From contig SKTG01000015.1 of assembly GCA_007118045.1 (NCBI GenBank), forward strand, positions 1-5,117: a DNA stretch of 5,117 nucleotides. Direction: 5' to 3'. Source of the DNA: Nitriliruptoraceae bacterium. Its GTDB lineage: Bacteria; Actinomycetota; Nitriliruptoria; Nitriliruptorales; Nitriliruptoraceae. The notes beneath the pieces are model-generated. The model saw only the letters and a list, made by a program, of their open reading frames with translations. It ran no database searches and was not told the DNA's origin. Position numbers and translations under genes: made by a program. The stretch's first letter is position 1. Every line of letters begins with the position of its first letter. Positions 1 to 5,117 of this stretch are shown piece by piece.

Positions 1-134
1 CCGGGGCGGACGTGCTGCTGTTCCCGGCCTCGCAGGAGGCGGAGCTCGAGGGCATGGACCTCGACGGCATGACGCTGGTCCCCGTCCGCAACCTCGAGGA
101 AGCCGTCGAGTGGCTGGCCCGCCCCGTCACCTGA
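1..134 (+). CDS. C-terminal end of a Lon/YlbL-like S16 protease-domain protein (5' truncated)
   Basis: Only the last 43 codons are present; the reading frame begins at base 3 and ends at TGA 132-134. All but one of these codons end in G or C, which strongly supports coding. The peptide has the pattern GADVLLFPAS, then an acidic stretch, LVPV, and an amphipathic helix LEEAVEWL. This matches the end of the S16 (Lon proteolytic) domain, where a strand leading to a 'lP..N' turn is followed by a 'l.lVPV.tl.eAv..L' helix. The short tail after that helix fits the secreted or membrane-anchored PDZ-S16 proteins of the YlbL type, common in actinobacteria, better than full Lon, but this is inference because the catalytic Ser-Lys dyad and any PDZ domain lie outside the window. 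It converges on the large minus-strand gene with only 24 bp between the two stop codons. Confidence 0.7.
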   Translation, partial: GADVLLFPASQEAELEGMDLDGMTLVPVRNLEEAVEWLARPVT

Positions 135-144
135 TCGACGCGAC

Positions 145-170
145 GGTGGCTCGGCTGCTCAGGAGCCATC
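145..170. terminator. Possible shared hairpin between convergent genes
   Basis: Bases 145-152 (GGTGGCTC) pair with 163-170 (GAGCCATC), giving an 8-bp stem with one G-T wobble and a 10-base loop. It starts 11 bases after the stop of the plus-strand S16 gene, a usual terminator position, and overlaps the last codons and stop of the minus-strand gene. No T-run follows on either strand, so function as an intrinsic terminator is uncertain. Confidence 0.25.
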
Positions 171-3100
171 ACCGGCGGGCCCAGGACCCGTCGCGGCGAA
201 GTCCGGCGGTGCATCCGTTCCCTCCGTCCCGCGGAAGACGCGGCGGAGGTGACCGACGACCGCGTTCTCGTGGAGGCGGTGGCCGCGTCCGCTGGCCGTG
301 ACACGCTGTAGCTCGATGGCCAGGTCGCGCATGGCGGCCCACCCCGCCCGGGCCTCCGCTGCCGTCAGTGGGTGACCGTTCGAGCCCTCGTCACTCGATC
401 GCGAGCCCGAGGACGGCGACATGGCTTCACGGACGCTGAGCAGCACCGCCTCGCTCCGCTTCTTCATCCCGGTGGCCGCCTCTTTCGGCTCGATGTGTGG
501 CGGCAGGGCACGCCAGTCGAAATCACTGGCGAAGTCGGGCCGCGCCACCGGGGCCGCAGCGACGTCCGAACCCAGCGCCGTCGCGGCCGCGTCCACGGTG
601 CGGCGGGCGGCCATCCTCGACTGCCAGTGCCGTTGGTTCATCGCCATCTCGCGGACCGCGTGCCACGCGCGCAGGTCGTGCTCCAGGAAACCAGCCAGGA
701 GGCCCGGGCGGGTGTCCGATGCGGTCGCCCGCAGGTTCCTCTCGGCCTGCCCCCATGCCTCCGCCATGTGGGTCGCCATCCGCTCGAAGATCGCCGTGAC
801 GTACATCGAGGCCTCGAACCTGTCCACGCCGTCGGGGCGTAGCGGTGTCTGATCTCCCGACGGCAGGTAGCGGGCTTCGAAGGCTCTGAACTGTTCCGTG
901 GCGCGTACCTGGGCCAGGTCCGGATCGCCGCTGATCACCCAGGTCCTGCGGCGCGCGAGGAAACCGCTGTCCGCCACCTGCGCGCCCGTCTCGAGCTGGT
1001 CGATGACGCACCCGAGCGCCGCATCGACCTCCGAGTCAGGGTCGCTCGGGTCTGGGCCGCTGGTTCGCCCCGGCTCGGGGCTCGACATCGTCACGTCTGG
1101 GGCCGACCCGCCGGGTTTGGCGTGCGACCCGTGGTAGATGGCGTACACGCACGCAGCGTTGTAGTGGTCGGACCAGGACCGGGCGGGAGGATCGTCCTTC
1201 GAGCGGTCCTTGCGACGCCAGCGCAGGATCGCCGCCACCGCACGCTTGATCTCGGCGGTGCGGATCGCGTCGATGCTGGCCACCGCGCCCGCGTGCTTGG
1301 AACGGCTGCTGGAGTTGAACCACGGTTCCAGCCGCGCGGCCTGCTGCTCTGCCAGCTCGTACGTGGCACGCGGTCCCGAACGCCCGGTGACGCTCGCGTC
1401 GAGGCCGTGGATGTGCACCTGGCTCCAGAGGAGCACCATCGCGATCGATGGCAAGGGGATGCGTACCGCCCGCCGCGCGATCGGTCCCAACCCCGGATCG
1501 CTGAGCAGCGACAGGCACTCCGCCTGGGCTGCGAACTGCAGCAGGACCGCCAGCTCCCGCTCGGCCGCCTCCTCCGCTCCGTCCTGTCGTCCCACGGTCG
1601 CGACGTCCGCGTGCGGCGGGATCGCCGCCGTGGTGCTCGGAACCGTCCCAGATGCTGACTCGCGTCGTGTCCCCTCGGGCAGTGGTGCCCGGGTCGCGAT
1701 GTGTCGTAGTAAAGCGACGCCCTCCGGCAAGGCCGGCGGTCTCCCGCCTCCGTTCCCACCTCGAGCTGGCCGCGAGCAGCACTCGATCACGTGGGCCGCC
1801 CGCTTGCAGATCTCCTTCGCGACGCGCGTCTGGACCGCGGCTCGTTCGATGTCGCGTTTGGAAGGTTGCTGGCCCGGCTCGGGTTCCTTCGCGAGCTGTG
1901 TCGCCAGGGCAGCCGACCCCAGCAGGATGCATTGGCGGTAGTGGGCCTGGATCCGGGCCGGCCACTCGTCGCGCCTGGCCATCTGGCGCACGTGGTTCCT
2001 CGTGTCCAGCGAATCGATGTGCAGCCCCAGGCTCTCGTAGGTATCGGCCAGGCTCAACCGGATGTAGGGGTTGCTCGGGTCCGCTTCGATGCACCGCAGG
2101 AAGGCGTCGAGTGCCTCGTCGTAGTGACGCTGCTCGTAGCTGCGCTTCGCGCGTTGGTAGTCCCCGAACAGCTGGTTCGGTAGTTCGCGCCCTTGCCAGT
2201 GGGACCACGGTGGCCTCCGGCCTTCGCGCGTGCGGGGCAGGACGTACGCGATGACCTCGTGGGCAGCCCGTTCGGTGAACTCGTCCCAGCCACCGGCCGA
2301 GACGCTGCGGGTCGCGCCGTGAGCACTGAAGGTCCGGTGCACCTCGACGATCCCCTCGACGGAGCGTGCGTCAGCACCGGTCACCGTGACCTCGACCTGG
2401 TAGCCGGCCAGCGGTCCGGTCGGCAGCAGCATCCGCACGAGGACAGAGAGCAGTTTGGAGCCCGAGTCCTTGCCCTCGAACACCTCGATGAACCCGTAGC
2501 TACTGGCATCGCCCGGCTGCGGCGCGGGTCGGTACAGGCGCGCGGCGACCAGCTGCGTCGCGAGGTCGGCGCCGACCTTCTCCGGCGAGGGCACGCCACG
2601 CTTCTGTCCCATGGCCATGACCACGGGGCGGATGTCGATCGGTCCGGGGCGGCTCGCCGAGCGGAACAGCCGGTGCCGATGAAAGCCCACGAGGCCCAGC
2701 ACGAGTCCCACCGCCGCACCCGAGAACCGGATCCGTGGCTCCTGCAGACCGAGCAGCGTCAAGCCCCGGCCGGTACGGCGCACGAGCCCATCGACGAGTG
2801 GCACCGACCACAGCTCGGTCGTCACGAGGATCACGCTCAGACCGAGAGCCATCATCAGGACCGACGGCAGCGCCTCCCGCACGCGGGTGAGGCCTTGGCG
2901 CCAGTCACGGCGGCCGGCCGACGGTGCGATGGGGTAGAGCACGACGAAGACCAGCGCGGCGAGGGCGCCCACGCAGTAGGTCACGATCCAGGGCGTCGGT
3001 CCGGACCAGGGTCCGACACGGTCCGGCGCGATGGCGGGCGTGATCGCGATCGTGGCCGCGACCACCAGCATCACGACCCCGGCTCCGCCGGCGAGGACAC

Positions 3101-3317
3101 GCTGGAAGGCGAGGTAGGGCTCGGGGCCAGGTGGCAGCGTGCCCGAAGACCGGTGGTACCAGATGGCCAGCTTGCGCTTCGTGATCAGCAGCACGGCCGT
3201 GAGGACCAGGATGCCAGCGCCCAACCAGGGCGGGCCGGCGAGGAGGAACATCACGCCCATCACGACGAGCGTGGCCGAGGCGACGACGAGGGCTCCCCAC
3301 ACCCAGAGCGCCGTCAT
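159..3317 (-). CDS. Large six-TM membrane protein with cytoplasmic TPR repeats, function unknown
   Basis: A 1052-residue protein that I do not recognise as a named family. Hydrophobic helices are seen at about residues 5-27, 31-47, 77-98, 108-131, 149-168 and 198-213. Basic loops at 47-56 (KRKLAIWYHR), 135-147 and 213-223 (HRHRLFRSASR) predict, by the positive-inside rule, that both ends lie in the cytoplasm. Residues about 226-365 form a mixed strand/helix domain ending in an amphipathic helix (FTERAAHEVIAYVLPRT). Two TPR-like repeats follow at about 384-451 (YDEALDAFLRCIEADPSNPY, then a second helix pair). Gly/Pro- or Ser-rich, probably disordered linkers lie near 515-585, 731-764 and 966-984. 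A degenerate TPR-like stretch spans about 717-819, from DHYNAACVYA to DPDLAQVRATEQFRAF. The rest is helical and rich in Ala and Arg. No enzyme motif was seen, so a scaffold, sensor or protein-interaction role is a guess. ATG 3317 is the only possible start: no in-frame ATG, GTG or TTG lies between it and an upstream stop at 3363-3365. GAGG lies 8 bases upstream of it. Confidence is for the gene, not its role. Confidence 0.93.
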   Translation of the reverse strand: MTALWVWGALVVASATLVVMGVMFLLAGPPWLGAGILVLTAVLLITKRKLAIWYHRSSGTLPPGPEPYLAFQRVLAGGAGVVMLVVAATIAITPAIAPDRVGPWSGPTPWIVTYCVGALAALVFVVLYPIAPSAGRRDWRQGLTRVREALPSVLMMALGLSVILVTTELWSVPLVDGLVRRTGRGLTLLGLQEPRIRFSGAAVGLVLGLVGFHRHRLFRSASRPGPIDIRPVVMAMGQKRGVPSPEKVGADLATQLVAARLYRPAPQPGDASSYGFIEVFEGKDSGSKLLSVLVRMLLPTGPLAGYQVEVTVTGADARSVEGIVEVHRTFSAHGATRSVSAGGWDEFTERAAHEVIAYVLPRTREGRRPPWSHWQGRELPNQLFGDYQRAKRSYEQRHYDEALDAFLRCIEADPSNPYIRLSLADTYESLGLHIDSLDTRNHVRQMARRDEWPARIQAHYRQCILLGSAALATQLAKEPEPGQQPSKRDIERAAVQTRVAKEICKRAAHVIECCSRPARGGNGGGRPPALPEGVALLRHIATRAPLPEGTRRESASGTVPSTTAAIPPHADVATVGRQDGAEEAAERELAVLLQFAAQAECLSLLSDPGLGPIARRAVRIPLPSIAMVLLWSQVHIHGLDASVTGRSGPRATYELAEQQAARLEPWFNSSSRSKHAGAVASIDAIRTAEIKRAVAAILRWRRKDRSKDDPPARSWSDHYNAACVYAIYHGSHAKPGGSAPDVTMSSPEPGRTSGPDPSDPDSEVDAALGCVIDQLETGAQVADSGFLARRRTWVISGDPDLAQVRATEQFRAFEARYLPSGDQTPLRPDGVDRFEASMYVTAIFERMATHMAEAWGQAERNLRATASDTRPGLLAGFLEHDLRAWHAVREMAMNQRHWQSRMAARRTVDAAATALGSDVAAAPVARPDFASDFDWRALPPHIEPKEAATGMKKRSEAVLLSVREAMSPSSGSRSSDEGSNGHPLTAAEARAGWAAMRDLAIELQRVTASGRGHRLHENAVVGHLRRVFRGTEGTDAPPDFAATGPGPAGDGS

Positions 3318-3325
3318 CCCCGTTG

Positions 3326-3329
3326 CCTC
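3326..3329 (-). promoter_or_regulatory. Ribosome-binding site of the six-TM/TPR gene
   Basis: The minus strand reads GAGG here, followed by 8 bases and the ATG at 3317. The match to the Shine-Dalgarno core is moderate and the spacing is good. It supports the only available start codon. Confidence 0.6.
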
Positions 3330-3337
3330 ATGCGCGA

Positions 3338-3366
3338 ACTCTCGCCTCGTGTGAGATGGGTGTCAA
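3338..3366 (-). promoter_or_regulatory. Candidate promoter of the six-TM/TPR gene
   Basis: On the minus strand a perfect -35 hexamer TTGACA (bases 3366-3361) is followed after exactly 17 bases by GAGAGT (3343-3338). The latter keeps the important A at position 2 and T at position 6 of the TANNNT-type -10 box but lacks the first T. Transcription would start near base 3331, an A, and leave a leader of only about 14 bases that still includes the GAGG ribosome-binding site. The perfect -35 and ideal spacing support it; the weak -10 and short leader count against it. Confidence 0.45.
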
Positions 3367-3383
3367 GGTGTGGGTCAGGATGA

Positions 3384-3397
3384 GGTCGGGGCCGACC
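3384..3397. repeat. Inverted repeat, possible operator
   Basis: GGTCGG and CCGACC are separated by GG, giving 6-bp arms in a near-palindrome. The 2-base spacer is too short for a good RNA hairpin, so a protein-binding site is the likelier reading if it has any function. It lies about 20 bp upstream of the candidate -35 box of the six-TM/TPR gene. Repeats of this size arise by chance in GC-rich DNA. Confidence 0.2.
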
Positions 3398-3426
3398 ATG
3401 AGCCGGCTGCCGTCGAGTGGCTGACC

Positions 3427-3454
3427 CGCTCGGTCACGTGATCTCGACCGAGCG
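3427..3454. repeat. Perfect 9-bp inverted repeat (hairpin) in the intergenic spacer
   Basis: CGCTCGGTC (3427-3435) pairs perfectly with GACCGAGCG (3446-3454) around a 10-base loop. The loop side contains part of the 8-bp palindrome TCACGTGA (3434-3441). The strand cannot be assigned. It may act as a secondary terminator behind the carboxypeptidase gene, as part of a structured transcript, or as a protein-binding site. Confidence 0.4.
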
Positions 3455-3478
3455 ATCGACGGCGACACGCCACGGACC

Positions 3479-3511
3479 TGGTCGCCCGATGGGCGCTTCG
3501 GAGGGCGACCG
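3479..3511. repeat. Inverted repeat (hairpin) in the intergenic spacer
   Basis: GTCGCCC (3481-3487) pairs with GGGCGAC (3503-3509). The stem extends by G3480-C3510 and a T3479-G3511 wobble, for nine pairs around a 15-base loop. A competing smaller stem, CGCCC/GGGCG (3483-3487 with 3491-3495), uses part of the same sequence, so two alternative folds are possible. Confidence 0.35.
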
Positions 3512-3521
3512 ATCGGGGCTG

Positions 3522-3538
3522 TCGTCCCTGCGGGACGA
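3522..3538 (-). terminator. Short hairpin, possible second terminator of the carboxypeptidase gene
   Basis: TCGTCCC (3522-3528) and GGGACGA (3532-3538) form a perfect 7-bp stem with a 3-base loop. On the minus strand it follows the 10-bp hairpin at 3543-3572 after four bases, so the two would act as a tandem pair behind the carboxypeptidase stop codon. No T-run follows. Confidence 0.35.
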
Positions 3539-3542
3539 GCGA

Positions 3543-3572
3543 ACGCGCCCGGAGCCTGGGCCCCGGGCGCGT
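3543..3572 (-). terminator. Likely terminator hairpin of the M14 carboxypeptidase gene
   Basis: ACGCGCCCGG (3543-3552) and CCGGGCGCGT (3563-3572) form a perfect 10-bp, very GC-rich stem with a 10-base loop. It begins 14 bases after the carboxypeptidase stop on the minus strand. A true U-tract is missing (the next minus-strand bases are TCGCTCG), which is common for terminators in high-GC actinobacteria. It would separate this gene from the downstream six-TM/TPR gene. Confidence 0.6.
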
Positions 3573-3586
3573 CCGTCAGGCCACGC

Positions 3587-4795
3587 TCAGTTGGCCCACC
3601 GCCGTGGCGGGATGTCGTCGTACCGCTCCGGGTCGAGATCATCGAACGTGCCGTCGGTCAGCGCATCGACGATCCCGCCGAGGCCCGTTTCGACCTGCTT
3701 GGCGAGCATGCCCATCCGCTTCTGACCGATGTGTTGGGTCTGACCGCTGGTCTCGAACAGCACCACGGCGCTACCTCGCAGCGAGAACGACCCCAGCGCG
3801 GTGCCCGGCAGGTTGATGTTCTGCGGGTACAGCGTCACCTTGCCGAACGGGGAGTTGCCCTGCTGGAGCGCGTCGTAGACGGCCAGGTTGGCGCGCAACG
3901 AGTCGTCCTCGTCGAACTCCGGCCAGTCCCCGTGATCGTCGGGGTCGCTGATGAACCGGCCCGAGATCGACAGCGGCGAGTAGTGGTCGTTGTCGCCTTC
4001 GCGGTAGCAGGGTGCCTGGTTGTGCAGGTCGACGAACACGTCCACGTTGCCGAACTCGTCCTCCAAGCCGGCGTAGACGTCACGCACGGTCTGCGCGGCT
4101 GGAGTCAGGTAGAAGCCGACACCGGCACTGGTTCCAGGCAGATCCTCTGCTTGTGGCGTGTAGTCGAGGTCCGGGTTGAAGTCGCGGTTGACGTCGAAGC
4201 CGTTCAGCCGTGCGTTGTGATACCACGCCCTCGGGGCACCCTCGAGCTGCGGGTGCAGCGACACCGTGTCCTCCCAGGACATGTCGTTGCGCCGCTGGTC
4301 GAGCTCGGAGCCGTCCGGGTTCATCATCGGGACGGCGACGAGGGTGATCTTCTCCCGGATCTCGGCCGAACGCTTCGAGTTGTTGCCGAGGGTCGAGAGC
4401 AGGTTGAGCAGGGCGATGGTGCCGTGCTTCTCGTTGCCGTGGATGTCGCTCTGGACGAGCATCACCTGATCACCGTGCCCGACCGTCGCGGTCCAGATCT
4501 CCCGGTCGTTGAAGGACCGACCGGCCTCCTCGACCTCGACGCGACCCTGACTGGAACGCTCGATGCGCTCGAGGTCACGGCCGAGCTGGTCGTGGGAGAT
4601 GAACCCCTCCACCGAGGTGTTGCCGGTCTCCGTGCCGCAGTGCGACTCGATCGGGAACGCCTCCGCCGCGGGCTGTAGGCCCGGCAGGAGCGTGATGGTG
4701 AGTGCGAGTGCGGCTCCCAGTGCGATCAGGAGCCGGAGCTGTCGTTTCACAGCGGATCTGGCGTCCGCCGTGGCGAGCGTGCCGCTATCGGTCAT
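3587..4795 (-). CDS. Secreted M14-family zinc carboxypeptidase
   Basis: A 402-residue metallopeptidase expected to cleave C-terminal amino acids from peptides outside the cell. The N-terminus has a basic region (KRQLR, 17-21), a hydrophobic core (22-39) and an A-x-A site, so signal peptidase I probably cuts after Ala46. The M14 signature residues are all present: zinc ligands H119 and E122 in DIHGNE, and H258 in VDLHNQ; NPDG at 159-162; R168/R169, either of which could match carboxypeptidase A Arg127; N203-R204, matching its substrate-binding Asn144-Arg145; and E348 in LFETSG, matching the catalytic Glu270. Cys53 and Cys263 could form a disulfide. There is no long propeptide, cell-wall anchor or C-terminal membrane segment, so the enzyme is probably released. 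The mature part is strongly acidic (59 Asp/Glu against 28 Lys/Arg). Substrate preference cannot be read reliably. ATG 4795 is chosen because AGGAGG lies just upstream; an internal GTG at codon 16 lacks a comparable site and would shorten the signal peptide. Confidence 0.95.
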   Translation of the reverse strand: MTDSGTLATADARSAVKRQLRLLIALGAALALTITLLPGLQPAAEAFPIESHCGTETGNTSVEGFISHDQLGRDLERIERSSQGRVEVEEAGRSFNDREIWTATVGHGDQVMLVQSDIHGNEKHGTIALLNLLSTLGNNSKRSAEIREKITLVAVPMMNPDGSELDQRRNDMSWEDTVSLHPQLEGAPRAWYHNARLNGFDVNRDFNPDLDYTPQAEDLPGTSAGVGFYLTPAAQTVRDVYAGLEDEFGNVDVFVDLHNQAPCYREGDNDHYSPLSISGRFISDPDDHGDWPEFDEDDSLRANLAVYDALQQGNSPFGKVTLYPQNINLPGTALGSFSLRGSAVVLFETSGQTQHIGQKRMGMLAKQVETGLGGIVDALTDGTFDDLDPERYDDIPPRRWAN

Positions 4796-4799
4796 GCGT

Positions 4800-4805
4800 C
4801 CTCCT
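4800..4805 (-). promoter_or_regulatory. Strong ribosome-binding site of the M14 carboxypeptidase gene
   Basis: The minus strand reads AGGAGG, a full Shine-Dalgarno core, four bases before ATG 4795. The spacing is slightly short, but the match is the best in the window and fixes the start codon. I found no convincing -35/-10 pair for this gene in the 176-bp spacer upstream. Confidence 0.8.
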
Positions 4806-4876
4806 GTGTGCGTGACGGTGCTTCGTCATCGCTGGGTGATACCCGGGTGCATAGCCATCACGGGCTGGCATGGAGC

Positions 4877-4888
4877 GACCGTTCGGTC
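4877..4888. repeat. Small inverted repeat upstream of the carboxypeptidase gene
   Basis: GACCG and CGGTC flank TT, giving 5-bp arms about 82 bp before the carboxypeptidase start. It could be an operator, but it is short enough to be chance. Apart from this, the hairpin at 4939-4955 and the ribosome-binding site, the spacer 4796-4971 shows nothing recognisable. Confidence 0.15.
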
Positions 4889-4938
4889 CTCCTCCGGGGT
4901 CCGAGAAGCTAGTTGAGCCCGAGGGGGACCCGACGTCC

Positions 4939-4955
4939 TGCGCGAGTACCGCGCG
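4939..4955 (-). terminator. Weak hairpin downstream of the right-edge gene
   Basis: GCGCG (4940-4944) pairs with CGCGC (4950-4954) around a 5-base loop, with one extra wobble pair (4939/4955). On the minus strand it starts about 16 bases after the stop of the partial gene at the right edge. The stem is short and no T-run follows, so it is only a candidate terminator. Confidence 0.25.
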
Positions 4956-4971
4956 AGGCGGATCGGTGTGG

Positions 4972-5117
4972 TCACGGAGCGTGGCCGTTGCCCCGGCGCC
5001 GGCTGGGCGGTTCGACCGAGCCGGCCCGTGAAGGACCGGCCACCGAGGCGCCATCCCCCATCGCGCTGCTGCCCTGGTTACGGGTGATGCTCTCGTCGAC
5101 GGGGTCGCGTGACCACG
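4972..5117 (-). CDS. Probable C-terminal tail of an unidentified protein (5' end beyond window)
   Basis: An open minus-strand frame enters from the right edge and runs 47 codons to TGA at 4974-4972. It reads WSRDPVDESITRNQGSSAMG and then a Gly/Ser/Pro/Arg-rich, probably disordered tail ending RRRGNGHAP. 39 of its 47 codons end in G or C, as expected for a real gene here. Of the other two minus-strand frames, one stops within 13 codons and the other has many A-ending codons. No domain can be recognised in so short a tail. If real, it lies 176 bp upstream of the carboxypeptidase gene in the same direction. It could also be non-coding, since the frame is short and has no family match. Confidence 0.45.
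   Translation of the reverse strand, partial: WSRDPVDESITRNQGSSAMGDGASVAGPSRAGSVEPPSRRRGNGHAP

Noticed and set aside
1036..2208. Minus-strand open frame (390 codons) in another frame of the six-TM/TPR gene
   Set aside because: The translation is Arg/Gly/Pro-rich, as from out-of-frame GC-rich DNA, while the overlapping frame gives TPR-like repeats and continuous sequence.
2193..3383. Long plus-strand open frame (396 codons) opposite the six-TM/TPR gene
   Set aside because: It lies antisense to the well-supported minus-strand gene, its translation is rich in Arg/His/Gln without hydrophobic or domain pattern, and long antisense frames are expected in GC-rich coding DNA.
3731..4678. Plus-strand open frame (315 codons) opposite the carboxypeptidase gene
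   Set aside because: It is the mirror of the M14 gene, whose catalytic motifs are clear; the antisense translation is a Val/Arg/Glu-rich low-complexity product.
4785..4829. 14-codon upstream frame MTKHRHAHRRTHDR with four His codons, ending inside the carboxypeptidase gene; a possible leader peptide
   Set aside because: No Shine-Dalgarno sequence precedes it, no attenuator-type alternative hairpins were seen after it, and a histidine leader makes no sense for an M14 peptidase. The AGG-AGG codons are simply the ribosome-binding site of the real gene.
5005..5021. GGTTCGA-like segment resembling a tRNA T-arm
   Set aside because: The flanking bases do not form the 5-bp T-stem, and no acceptor or anticodon stem can be placed around it.
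4998..5025. Hairpin GCCGGCT/AGCCGGC with an inner CGGT/ACCG stem
   Set aside because: It falls inside the probable coding tail at the right edge and has no T-run, so it is more likely a by-product of GC-rich coding sequence than a terminator.
4785..5054. Minus-strand 89-codon frame overlapping the carboxypeptidase start
   Set aside because: It has no ribosome-binding site at its start, a Pro/Arg/His-rich product and many A-ending codons, and it overlaps both the M14 start and the better frame at 4972-5117.

Overview
The window is strongly GC-rich, and its coding frames have G or C at nearly every third codon position. Together with a Lon/YlbL-type S16 protein and a strongly acidic secreted carboxypeptidase, this suggests a high-GC actinobacterium. 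A salt-adapted lineage is possible, but the sequence does not settle the taxon.

Layout from left to right: (1) the last 43 codons of a plus-strand gene, read as the C-terminal end of an S16 (Lon-like, YlbL/PDZ type) protease domain. (2) A 24-bp gap, then a convergent minus-strand gene of 1052 codons. It encodes an uncharacterised membrane protein with six predicted transmembrane helices and a cytoplasmic part of about 840 residues that carries TPR repeats; it takes up about 60% of the window. (3) A 269-bp spacer with a promoter-like site for the large gene (perfect TTGACA) and a run of inverted repeats, the strongest lying just behind the next gene as a likely terminator. (4) A minus-strand gene for a secreted M14 zinc carboxypeptidase with a complete set of metal-binding and catalytic residues and a strong AGGAGG ribosome-binding site. 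(5) A 176-bp spacer, then a probable C-terminal tail of another minus-strand gene that enters from the right edge.

The three minus-strand genes point the same way, but the spacers, terminator-like hairpins and promoter-like site argue that they are separate transcription units. Nothing in the sequence links the carboxypeptidase to the TPR membrane protein in one pathway. No RNA gene, insertion sequence, phage gene, CRISPR array or toxin/antitoxin pair was seen. The least explained items are the large six-TM/TPR protein and the hairpin-rich spacer beside it; neither amounts to a demonstrated new system.
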